Positions 10,116 through 18,965 of a stretch of 45,417 nt of DNA are shown here, piece after piece. Source of the DNA: Chloroflexota bacterium (GTDB lineage Bacteria; Chloroflexota; Dehalococcoidia; Lucifugimonadales; UBA826); NCBI GenBank assembly GCA_003228105.1, contig QGNN01000010.1, positions 1 through 45,417 on the forward strand, written 5' to 3'. Numbering within the stretch: position 1 is the first letter of the stretch; each line of letters starts with the position of its first letter. Made by a program: the position numbers and the translations under genes. Below the pieces are notes generated by a model. That model ran no database searches, was not told the origin of the DNA, and saw nothing but the letters and a program-made list of their open reading frames with translations.

Positions 10116-11120
10116 ATGAAAGCTGGTAAGTTGCCAATTGAACACTTGGAAAAGATTCTGAATAATCTTAGGTCAACGGACCCACGGGTTGTTGCAGGGC
10201 CGGCCCCCGGAGAAGATGCCTCCTTAATTGATATGGGAGATCGATATCTTGTCGCAACAACCGATCCAATAACATTCACAACAAACCAGATCGGTTGGTA
10301 TGTCGTCAATATAAATGCCAATGACGTGGCCGTAATGGGGGGTGAACCAAAATGGATGATGGCTACAATACTTTTGCCGGAGAATTATGACGAAACTTCT
10401 ACAAACCAAATCTTTCAAGATATGACAAAGGCTTGCCGGCAATTAAATGTATCTATTATCGGTGGCCACACAGAAATTACCGTAGGAATAGATCGACCCT
10501 TGATATCAGGGGTCATGCTAGGAGAGGTTAAGAAAGGAAGGGAGATAAAATCTTCGGGGGCAAATATAGGAGATTCAATTATCCTAACTAAAGCCATCCC
10601 AATAGAGGGTTGCGCAATTTTGGCCAACGAGGCAGTAACAAAATTGAGGGAAAATGGCATTGAAGAAAGCTCAATTTATGAATCACAAAACCTCATATAT
10701 AACCCAGGCATCAGCGTGGTAAAAGATGCATCTATAGCAATAGATTCAGGGGAAATAACTGCCATGCATGATATCACAGAAGGTGGAATAGCTGGTGGTC
10801 TAAGAGAACTTTCATATGCCTCTAAATTAGGTATGCACATAATTAGGGAAGACATTCCTGAGATACCTCAAGCTAAACAATTCTCCGACCTCCTGGGCCT
10901 TAACATCCTCGGTATGATAGCCTCGGGGTCTTTATTGATATGTGCACACCCAAAATATGACTCTACGATATTAAAAAACCTGAATAAAAATGGAATAAAA
11001 GCAACTAAAATCGGGATAATGAAAGATTTAGACTACGGACTCAAAATGGCTGAAAATCAATCAATCTATGATCTACCAAATTTTGAGACTGATGAAATTG
11101 CTCGGTTTCTGTCCAATTAA
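10116..11120 (+). CDS. AIR synthase-related (HypE/PurM-fold) protein
   Basis: GPAPGEDASLIDMG, TTDPITFTTNQIGWYVVNINANDVAVMGGEPKWM, IIGGHTEIT, MHDITEGGIAGGLRELS. Confidence 0.8.
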   Translation: MKAGKLPIEHLEKILNNLRSTDPRVVAGPAPGEDASLIDMGDRYLVATTDPITFTTNQIGWYVVNINANDVAVMGGEPKWMMATILLPENYDETSTNQIFQDMTKACRQLNVSIIGGHTEITVGIDRPLISGVMLGEVKKGREIKSSGANIGDSIILTKAIPIEGCAILANEAVTKLRENGIEESSIYESQNLIYNPGISVVKDASIAIDSGEITAMHDITEGGIAGGLRELSYASKLGMHIIREDIPEIPQAKQFSDLLGLNILGMIASGSLLICAHPKYDSTILKNLNKNGIKATKIGIMKDLDYGLKMAENQSIYDLPNFETDEIARFLSN

Positions 11121-11170
11121 CCACAACAAGTCAAAACTCATTAAGTAAAAATTTCAATTGGAGGCATAAG

Positions 11171-12034
11171 ATGAGCGGAACCTACATAAAATCTGAAAGC
11201 GATCAAGGCGTTCTAATACTAACCATGCATGACCCTAAAACAAGGAACGCCATAGGATTGGAAATGATGGAGGAACTAGAAGAGGAACTCGATAGATTTG
11301 AGGCATCTCCTACCCTCCGCGCGTTGGTTTTAACTGGATCAGATCCTTCCTTCTGCTCAGGAGCCAATGTCAAAACCATGAATGAGGATAACGAGTCTTC
11401 TGAGACTAAGGCTATACTAAGTGATAGCACGCCATGGGACCTCCTGAACCAAGCCTGGGACAAGCAATCGGCATTAAATTCAAGGCCGAGGGACTTGATA
11501 GAAGGCGTACGTTATGTCCCACTGCGATTGCACAATCTACAAAAACCCTCGATAGCCGCCGTTAACGGGTCCGCTATTGGCCTGGGAATGGGCATAGCTT
11601 TGTCTTGCGACATCCGGTTTGCTTCTACCAAGGCTAAGTTTTCTGAGATGTTCGTCAAAAGAGGATTAATACCTGCCGATGGTTCCTGCTGGCAACTCCC
11701 TCGTATGATAGGTTTGGGGAAAACTTTCATGCTCCAATACACAGGAGAAATAGTTTCAGCTGAAGAGTCTTTAGAGCTTGGCATAGTGAACAAAATGACC
11801 CCGCACGATCAGTTAATGACTGAAACCATGGATCTGGCCCACCGAATAGCCTCCGGAGCTACTTATTCGATGGCTTTGATAAAAAGGCTCATTCATGAAT
11901 CACTGCACACCAACCTGGAGGAAAGTTTAAAACTCGCCGGACCCGCTCAAGATATTGCCCGTCAAACATCGGACCACAAAGAAGGCGTGAAAGCATTCGT
12001 CGAGAAGAGAAGCCCAAATTTCACAGGCCGATAA
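11171..12034 (+). CDS. Enoyl-CoA hydratase/isomerase family protein
   Basis: LILTMHDPKTRNAIGLEM, LTGSDPSFCSGANVK, KPSIAAVNGSAIGLGMGIALSCDIRFAS. Confidence 0.93.
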   Translation: MSGTYIKSESDQGVLILTMHDPKTRNAIGLEMMEELEEELDRFEASPTLRALVLTGSDPSFCSGANVKTMNEDNESSETKAILSDSTPWDLLNQAWDKQSALNSRPRDLIEGVRYVPLRLHNLQKPSIAAVNGSAIGLGMGIALSCDIRFASTKAKFSEMFVKRGLIPADGSCWQLPRMIGLGKTFMLQYTGEIVSAEESLELGIVNKMTPHDQLMTETMDLAHRIASGATYSMALIKRLIHESLHTNLEESLKLAGPAQDIARQTSDHKEGVKAFVEKRSPNFTGR

Positions 12035-12043
12035 CAATTGTCC

Positions 12044-12865
12044 CTAAATAGAGTTAAGGAACCATTTAACGGTAGATTCAAAGGAACTAGGGGATTCCTG
12101 ATAAAACCAGTGGCCTCCACCTTCAAGTTCAGCTAGCCTACAGTTGCCCGTCGCCTCTTTCATTCTCACAGCAGTTTCATGGGTCAAAAGTGTGCTTTGC
12201 CTGCCCCTAACTATGACAGCGGGACAGTCGACTGCTTTCCAGGTTTCCCAAAGGTCAGGTCGTTCGTATTCGTAGATGAGGTTTCTGTCTCTTTTCCATA
12301 CCCGCCCTCCATCAGCTTTTGATACCGTCATTACTTCAGCCTGAAATCTAACCATTTCTTCTGAAGACTGAGGTTGTCTGGACCATATTCTGTCGACAAG
12401 ATCTTCAAAATTATCCCATTCGTCAGATTCGTTTTTATACCTTTCAAACATTGAACCCGACGTCTCGTTGACTGCATCCGGGTCTATATCAACAACCACT
12501 AACGCTTTGACCCGGTTTGGGTTGTGAGCAGCATATGAAAAGGCATATCTCCCTCCGGCTGAATGGCCTATCAGGATTGGATTTTCAATGCCTAATTTCA
12601 AAATAGTTGCTTCCACATCGGATATATAATCTAGAAATGCATAACTTCCTGGCGTATGATCGCTGTCGCCATGACCTCTACTATCCAGCGCCACCACCCA
12701 ATATTCGCTAGACATGGATTGGGCAAATACTTCCCAACTCCTACCGCAGTCTTGCAGGCCGTGCAGCAAAAGCATTGAAGGATTAGATCTGTCACCCCAT
12801 TCCGAACAAACTAGTCCCACTCCGCAATGGTTAAATTTGATCTGCTGGCGAGTATCGCCCATCAA
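12044..12865 (-). CDS. Alpha/beta hydrolase
   Basis: LLLHGLQDCGRSWEVF, VALDSRGHGDSDH, LIGHSAGGRYAFSYA nucleophile elbow, terminal GGGHWFYQE. Confidence 0.92.
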   Translation of the reverse strand: MMGDTRQQIKFNHCGVGLVCSEWGDRSNPSMLLLHGLQDCGRSWEVFAQSMSSEYWVVALDSRGHGDSDHTPGSYAFLDYISDVEATILKLGIENPILIGHSAGGRYAFSYAAHNPNRVKALVVVDIDPDAVNETSGSMFERYKNESDEWDNFEDLVDRIWSRQPQSSEEMVRFQAEVMTVSKADGGRVWKRDRNLIYEYERPDLWETWKAVDCPAVIVRGRQSTLLTHETAVRMKEATGNCRLAELEGGGHWFYQESPSSFESTVKWFLNSI

Positions 12866-13482
12866 TTAAACTTCCTAAATCCATCTTGGTTTTTATCAGA
12901 GCCATATATATCTCGAAATGAGTCATTTTCTAATGCCTCGGCCCTCAATTGCAAACTTGACTCACCGATTGAACCAACCCATCGACCTATAATAATACCG
13001 TCCCGATCTATAAAAAATGTAACTGGTAGCCCTGTCACCCCATAGTCCACCATTATTTTTCCGTTTTTATCTATGGCATTGGTAAATGTGACATCAAATT
13101 CCCTAATATATTCATCAGCATCGGCCAAAGTATCTTGCACATTTATTCCTAGTACTACCACATCCTTTTGTCGATACAATCTCCAAATTTTCTCGAAATG
13201 AGGTGTTTCGTCTCTACATGGTGGACACCAAGAGGCCCAAAAGTTCAGGACAATTGGTAAGCCGAGGTAATTTGATAAAGATACCGGATCTCCATCTATA
13301 CCGACAGCAAGAAAGTCCGGTGACTTTTTATCTATCAATTGCTCGCCGCTCCTTCCCGTCGCAGAAGTTCTATTAGAAAGGCCTGTAGCAAGAAATACGG
13401 TAAATAATGTTATAAGTATGGCCACTATTAGGATGGCAATTCCCTTCACAACATTAGTATTGCCTTGAATTATTGATCTCAT
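12862..13482 (-). CDS. TlpA/ResA-like thiol-disulfide oxidoreductase, membrane anchored
   Basis: N-terminal TM helix; LNFWASWCPPCRDETPHFEKI; VTFFIDRDGIIIGRWVG. 4-bp overlap with the downstream hydrolase. Confidence 0.9.
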   Translation of the reverse strand: MRSIIQGNTNVVKGIAILIVAILITLFTVFLATGLSNRTSATGRSGEQLIDKKSPDFLAVGIDGDPVSLSNYLGLPIVLNFWASWCPPCRDETPHFEKIWRLYRQKDVVVLGINVQDTLADADEYIREFDVTFTNAIDKNGKIMVDYGVTGLPVTFFIDRDGIIIGRWVGSIGESSLQLRAEALENDSFRDIYGSDKNQDGFRKFN

Positions 13483-13540
13483 AACACTCGGAAATATGAT
13501 TTTTCTTAAGTAAGAAGTATGCTTCGATTAATATTATCAA

Positions 13541-13573
13541 GCAAAAAGGGGAAGTATTTGAGACTTCCCCTTT
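13541..13573 (-). terminator. Rho-independent terminator downstream of the TPP-enzyme gene
   Basis: Perfect 11-bp stem AAAGGGGAAGT (13545-13555) / ACTTCCCCTTT (13563-13573), 7-nt loop. On the minus strand the stem ends in TTTTT, 23 bp after the stop at 13596. Confidence 0.8.
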
Positions 13574-13595
13574 AAGAATTTATCAGGATATAAGT

Positions 13596-15236
13596 TTAAA
13601 AATTTGATCGCCGATCTTCCATATTTGAATGGACATCTATGAGTACCGTTTTGCCATCCGCATTCAATTGTTTCGCCTGTTCCAAGGCTGAGGCTATCTC
13701 CTCAGGCTTTGTCACCGTTATCCCAACCGCTCCGAGGCCCTCAGCAATTTTGGCATAATCCCCGGTCATATAGGTTGTACCAAAAGATTCCCTTGCTGTC
13801 GGATACCCACCCGGGTAGGTAGCCATACCTCCATTGTTTAAAACAATTGTTGTTATTGGTACACCCGCTCGAACAGAAGTTTCTATGTCCAAACCCGACA
13901 TACCAAAGGCCCCATCGCCCATAATATTTATACAGAATTTATCTGGGCATGCTATTTTCACACCAGTCATTAGTGGAATTCCATACCCCAAGTGGGTAGT
14001 TTTGCCCCAACCGACATAGCTATGAGGTACTGTACCAGGATAAAAAGGCATTATGATGTCTCTTGGGGCCCCAGCATCATGCGTCACTATACTATTTTCC
14101 TTGTCGAGAACGTTAATCATCTCGCCAATGACTCTGTATGGAGTAATTGGCATCTCATTTGAGCTCAGAACTTCGCTCCATTCTGCCATCCATTTATCGT
14201 TTATTTCAGCAATTTGATCTGGCAATTCTGAGGAGTCTTTCCTATCTTCCCCTGCAAGTTGAGCCTGGACTTCATCTACCATCATACCGAGAGTAAGTTT
14301 TGTATCACCGATCAACCCAACATCAACATTAAAATCCTTGTTCAAATCGGCCACGGTTTCAGTGTTATGAATCATCACTTTCCCATCTGGTATCGGTTGC
14401 CCGTAGCCAGTTCGTGTAAGACTAGTCCCCACCCCAAATAAAACATCTGATTCCTGAAGCCATGTCCTTGCCTGTAGTGATGTCGCAGAACTTCCCGATC
14501 CAAGAGCCAACGGATGTCTTTGGTCAAACCCGGATTTACCGGGCATAGTGCAGTAAACTGGGATTTGGGCAATCTCGGCCAATTCCGTGAGCTCCGGAGA
14601 TGCCCCTGACATCAAAACACCCATTCCTGACCAGATCACAGGTTTTTTTGCGGCAAGCAACAATCTAACCGCTTCTTTAATCTCTGCTGGATCTGGAGCA
14701 AATTTATGTCTTTTAGGAGGAGAGTAAGAGGACACAACTGAATCATCTACCTCCATCTCACCAACGTCTGCGGGAATCTCCACAATAACCGGGCCTGGCC
14801 TACCGTTTCGTAGGGCATGAAAAGCCCTCCGCATAATAGACGCTACCTGATCGGGTTGAAATATTACTTCGGCAGACACTGAAACTGATTCATAAGTTCT
14901 AGCCGGGGAAAAATTTGGCTTAACCGATCGAGCGGACACTGCAGGACCACCGGGAAGATATAGAATTGGTACATTATCTGCATAAGCCTGGGCCAAACCT
15001 CCCATCGTATTCTCAGATCCAGGCCCGCCCTGGGTTATCAAAACTCCAAACTCTTCTCGGTTTCTCATGCGGCTAAACCCATCCACCGCCATTGCTGCTC
15101 CTCGTTCTTGACGGAACATGATTGGATTGATTCCGACTTCGGCCACTGCCTCAATCAGGTTATTGGATGGGAAACAGCCTGCCCATTCAATTCCTTCAGT
15201 TTTTAATATCCTTGCTACAGCATCAAGCACTTTCAT
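13596..15236 (-). CDS. Thiamine pyrophosphate-dependent enzyme (acetolactate synthase/benzoylformate decarboxylase-like)
   Basis: FRQERGAAMAVDGFSRMRN, GPGSENTMGGLAQAYADNVPILYLPGG, GRPGPVIVEIPADV, TPP-binding IMGDGAFGMSGLDIETSVRAGVPITTIVLNN. ORF extends to 15278; MKVLDAVARIL at 15236 is the likelier start. Confidence 0.88.
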   Translation of the reverse strand: MKVLDAVARILKTEGIEWAGCFPSNNLIEAVAEVGINPIMFRQERGAAMAVDGFSRMRNREEFGVLITQGGPGSENTMGGLAQAYADNVPILYLPGGPAVSARSVKPNFSPARTYESVSVSAEVIFQPDQVASIMRRAFHALRNGRPGPVIVEIPADVGEMEVDDSVVSSYSPPKRHKFAPDPAEIKEAVRLLLAAKKPVIWSGMGVLMSGASPELTELAEIAQIPVYCTMPGKSGFDQRHPLALGSGSSATSLQARTWLQESDVLFGVGTSLTRTGYGQPIPDGKVMIHNTETVADLNKDFNVDVGLIGDTKLTLGMMVDEVQAQLAGEDRKDSSELPDQIAEINDKWMAEWSEVLSSNEMPITPYRVIGEMINVLDKENSIVTHDAGAPRDIIMPFYPGTVPHSYVGWGKTTHLGYGIPLMTGVKIACPDKFCINIMGDGAFGMSGLDIETSVRAGVPITTIVLNNGGMATYPGGYPTARESFGTTYMTGDYAKIAEGLGAVGITVTKPEEIASALEQAKQLNADGKTVLIDVHSNMEDRRSNF

Positions 15237-15399
15237 GAATATGAATCCTCCACTTAGAATAACTATTTGTCCCGACAATCGGTAAGCATAGCAGCTTTCA
15301 ACATGGTCCTACTCAAAAGCCGATCAAACCACATTGTAGTTGGCATAAATATCATTATCAACCTGAGTATACTAGTCAAAATCACTCCTTACGCTAAAC

Positions 15400-16218
15400 T
15401 TGATTAGAGTTAAATTTGGCCAACGTTCCCCTCCACTAATGAACAGTGAAAAAAAGAAAATGCAAATAGGGCAAAAAATACATCATGTACGAGAAATAAA
15501 TTCTACTATGGAAGCCTGTAATCGTCTGGCCATTTTAGGGGAACCAAACGGAACCATAGTGTCAACAAATTATCAGGAATCAGGTAGAGGTAGGTTCAAA
15601 AGGAAGTGGGTATCTCCGAGCGGAGACAACATCCAAATGTCGATACTACTTAGACCCAATCAGCAGGAACTAAAATATCTCAATATTTTCGCATCGATGG
15701 CAGTGCTAGCTACTTGTGAACAAACTCTAGGGGTGGATGGAAGTATTAAATGGCCTAATGATGTTCAAATCAATGGCAAGAAAATCGCAGGGATATTAAC
15801 TGAAACAGTGCTAGAAGGTGAGAAAGTTGTATCTTCCGTAATCGGAATCGGATTAAACGTTAATCTCGACGTAAAAATGCAGCCTGATATTGAAGAAACT
15901 GCAACTTCTCTTAAATATGAGAAAGGCAGGTATATAAACCGTTCCATAATTCTAAAGAAGCTTATAAAAAAATTAAATTTATATTATTCCAAAATTAGTG
16001 ATGGTAGATCTTTAACCCAACGGTGGTCTGACAAGTTGAGTACGATAGGTGAAGAAGTAACCTTGTCATTCGGGGAAAATCCCGATGAAACTGTTTTGGT
16101 TGGATTGGCCGAATCGATCAATGATGACGGTGGGCTAATAATCCGGAAAGCGGACGGTTCACTTTTCACAGCTAATGCTGGTGAGGTAACTTTAGCAAAA
16201 AAAGGGAGAATCTTGTGA
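15400..16218 (+). CDS. birA: Biotin--[acetyl-CoA-carboxylase] ligase, catalytic domain without HTH
   Basis: EINSTMEACNRLA, TNYQESGRGRFKRKWVSPSGDNIQMSILLRP, IKWPNDVQINGKKIAGILTE, VIGIGLNVN. Likely start ATG at 15439. Confidence 0.92.
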   Translation: MIRVKFGQRSPPLMNSEKKKMQIGQKIHHVREINSTMEACNRLAILGEPNGTIVSTNYQESGRGRFKRKWVSPSGDNIQMSILLRPNQQELKYLNIFASMAVLATCEQTLGVDGSIKWPNDVQINGKKIAGILTETVLEGEKVVSSVIGIGLNVNLDVKMQPDIEETATSLKYEKGRYINRSIILKKLIKKLNLYYSKISDGRSLTQRWSDKLSTIGEEVTLSFGENPDETVLVGLAESINDDGGLIIRKADGSLFTANAGEVTLAKKGRIL

Positions 16219-16245
16219 TAAATTGATCCCTAATAATTTTGGAGT

Positions 16246-16644
16246 ATGGAAATGCTTGAAAAACTTAATTTAGAAGACAAAACATATGTTAAAAAATAAA
16301 AGAGGTCGCATAATAAATACGACCTCTGACCTAGCTGTGAGAGGCTTGTGGAACTCTGTGGTTCCATGCGCTTCGAAGGACCGATACACCAATTAAGCTC
16401 TTCTCTGGCACTTGAGTGGGGCCGGGACGGAATAAGGGTCAATGGTATCGGTGCAGGGTGGCTTAACACCAAGCATAAATCAGCTCCTAGTGAACCTGAT
16501 TTATTAGAACGCTATATACCCTTGAAAAGAAAAGGGTATCCAAACGAACTTACACAAATGCTAGTGTACTTCTCTTCGGATTCATGCAATTTTGTGAATG
16601 GTCAAACGATATTCATCGACGGGGCGGCGCTTGCACATGCTTAG
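16246..16644 (+). pseudogene. Short-chain dehydrogenase/reductase remnant (internal deletion plus frameshift)
   Basis: MEMLEKLNLEDKTYVKK* (SDR-like start), then KRGRIINTTSDLAVRGLWNSVVPCASKDRYTN*, then in another frame GPIHQLSSSLALEWGRDGIRVNGIGAGWLNT...LVYFSSDSCNFVNGQTIFIDGAALAHA. The glycine-rich Rossmann motif and central region are missing. Confidence 0.75.
16288..16327 (-). terminator. Probable rho-independent terminator for the yggT/proC transcription unit
   Basis: Minus strand AGAGGTCG-tatttattatg-CGACCTCT (8-bp perfect stem) followed by TTTATTTTTT. Lies inside the SDR remnant. Confidence 0.5.
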
Positions 16645-16730
16645 ACCATTGGGTCCAATTTAACCAACCTGAAACATCTCAAAACCTCTGAATTTATGGA
16701 ATCCGCAATCACAGCAAATTCAGTTGGATA

Positions 16731-17000
16731 CTATATCAAATTTCGCGCTATCACTCTTATAAAATGCAGTAATATCAAAGCCACTACTGGTGAAAAATCA
16801 AACATGCCAGTTTTAGGTAATACTTTTCTGATCGGGCCCATGATAGGTTCGGTAATAGCATAAATCAACCGAATCACAGGAAAAAACGGGCTGCCATGGG
16901 ACACATTAAACCAAGATATCAAAACCCGAGCTAGTATTGAAAAATAAAATACTGTTGCGAGGATGTTCAGGAAATTTGCTAGATATAGTCCCAAATTCAA
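16731..17000 (-). CDS. YggT family membrane protein
   Basis: 89 aa, FYFSILARVLISWFNV...PIRKVLPKTGMFDFSPVVALILLHFI; 4-bp overlap with proC. Confidence 0.9.
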   Translation of the reverse strand: MNLGLYLANFLNILATVFYFSILARVLISWFNVSHGSPFFPVIRLIYAITEPIMGPIRKVLPKTGMFDFSPVVALILLHFIRVIARNLI

Positions 17001-17797
17001 TTACCTAACTCAACCGAGCGATCAAATGCAGCCTTAACTCCGTTGATCAAAGCAGCCCTCAAACCATCGTTTTCCATAGAGACTAAGGCTTCTATCGTAG
17101 TGCCTCCAGGTGAAGTAACCATATCACTGAGCACAGAGGGATGTTTACCGCTTTCCAATACCAGTTCAGTACTACCCAATACGGTCTGTAGTACTAAATG
17201 TTTAGCCATATCTCTAGGCATCCCTAAATACACACCAGAATCAATCAAAGATTGAATAAATAAGAATACATATGCAGGACCACTAGCACTTAGAGCGGTA
17301 GCCATATCTATATATTTTTCATCGTGAACATAATACTCTTCACCTAAGGTTTTTAGAATTGATCCAATCTCTTCAATATCAGTGGAATTAACTTCATCTG
17401 TTGATGTCCATACCAACATACCCTTACCTATTTGAGAAGGTATGTTCGGCATTACTCTAATTATTTGTTGGTGTTCCAATCCTTTCGAAAGATCGGAGGA
17501 ATTACTTCCAGCCACAATAGATATGACTGGGCAACTAGGAGAAATTTTTCCTTTAAGATCCTTGTATACCTCTGGTAATGTTTGCGGTTTTACTGCCAAT
17601 AGTATCTTTCCTTTTTTTTCCAAGATTTCCATATTATCTTTTAGACAATTTACTCCGTAGGTGTCAGTCAGGTATTTCCTCCTATCGGCAATGGGGTCGC
17701 TTACATATATTTGATCAGAAGAAAACAATCCTTCCTTTAACACACCTGATATAAACGCCTCCGCCATAACTCCACCACCAATAAAAGATATAGTCAT
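16997..17797 (-). CDS. proC: Pyrroline-5-carboxylate reductase
   Basis: MTISFIGGGVMAEAFISGVL, LLAVKPQTL, IIRVMPNIPSQIGKGM, LSASGPAYVFLFIQSLIDSGVYLGM, VTSPGGTTIEAL. Confidence 0.96.
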   Translation of the reverse strand: MTISFIGGGVMAEAFISGVLKEGLFSSDQIYVSDPIADRRKYLTDTYGVNCLKDNMEILEKKGKILLAVKPQTLPEVYKDLKGKISPSCPVISIVAGSNSSDLSKGLEHQQIIRVMPNIPSQIGKGMLVWTSTDEVNSTDIEEIGSILKTLGEEYYVHDEKYIDMATALSASGPAYVFLFIQSLIDSGVYLGMPRDMAKHLVLQTVLGSTELVLESGKHPSVLSDMVTSPGGTTIEALVSMENDGLRAALINGVKAAFDRSVELGN

Positions 17798-17822
17798 AAT
17801 TCATCCCTCGAGTCCCTCATTT

Positions 17823-18833
17823 CTAACTACCAGGCAATTTACTATCACTTACCAAAGATACAGCCGTGTTGATTGATTCCATCATACTTATGTGATCTGC
17901 TATTCCTTTACCAGCGATATCAAATGCTGTGCCATGATCTACAGAGGTTCTAATAAAAGGCAATCCAAGGTTTACACTCACACTTCTTTGCCAGTCATGC
18001 ACCTTAATTGGGATATGGCCTTGATCATGGTACATAGCTATACATACGTCATATTTACCATCGATATTTTGATTGAAAACTGTGTCGGCAGCTATGGGGC
18101 CAGTAGCGTCAATTCCCATTGAACGAGCATCTTCAACAGCCGGTCCAATCTGTGTATGCTCTTCATCACCTAATAGACCACCATCGCTTGCATGTGGATT
18201 TAAGGAAGCAACTCCTATTCTAGGATTTGGAAATCCCCATTTCTGAAAATAATCGTGCGTCAGAGATATTTTTGCCAAAACATTATCACGAGTTACATAA
18301 TCACAAGCTATTCTGAGTGATTTATGGGTAGTCAAATGAACTACGCGCAAGGCACCTGTCATGAGCATTGTGGCAACTTGACTCACTCCTGTCTGCCTTT
18401 GAAAAATTTCCATGTGCCCTATATCTTTATGGCCTGCCAAATTACAAGCTTCTTTATTGATTGGGGCTGTGCTTATAGCTTGTATCTGACCCGAAGCCGC
18501 CAATTCACCAGCTTTGAGTATCCACTCCACAGAAGCTTTACCAGACTCGGCCGAAATTTGTCCATATTCTATTTTCTCAAAATTCAAATTGCCTAAGTCT
18601 AAAACATCAACAGTTTTTGCATCCGTATTGATTTTTTCAACAGATGAAATTCGCCTTATCGAAACAGGGGAATTTATCAAACTAATTGCCTGGCACATAG
18701 CTTCAGTATTTCCTATAACAAAAGGGTTACATTTATCGTAAATACTGGAGTCCATTAAAGTCTTAGCAACTACTTCAGGGCCAATACCAGCCGAGTCTCC
18801 CATGGTAATAGCAAGAAGAGGTCTGTTATTCAT
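17823..18833 (-). CDS. pdxA: 4-hydroxythreonine-4-phosphate dehydrogenase family (PdxA)
   Basis: LAITMGDSAGIGPEVVAKTL, STAPINKEA, ASLNPHASDGGLLGDEE, MYHDQGHIPIKV, VNLGLPFIRTSVDHGTAFDIAGKG. Confidence 0.95.
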   Translation of the reverse strand: MNNRPLLAITMGDSAGIGPEVVAKTLMDSSIYDKCNPFVIGNTEAMCQAISLINSPVSIRRISSVEKINTDAKTVDVLDLGNLNFEKIEYGQISAESGKASVEWILKAGELAASGQIQAISTAPINKEACNLAGHKDIGHMEIFQRQTGVSQVATMLMTGALRVVHLTTHKSLRIACDYVTRDNVLAKISLTHDYFQKWGFPNPRIGVASLNPHASDGGLLGDEEHTQIGPAVEDARSMGIDATGPIAADTVFNQNIDGKYDVCIAMYHDQGHIPIKVHDWQRSVSVNLGLPFIRTSVDHGTAFDIAGKGIADHISMMESINTAVSLVSDSKLPGS

Positions 18834-18965
18834 CGGTTAATGTCCTATTTATTTTCGAAGCAGGGCGACATACATATTGCGACCACATAAAGCCTATACA
18901 TCAGTCCGCTTTTAACCTAAAGGCTAGAAACGTCCGGTTGAAATTCACTGTTATTCTGGAAGGCC

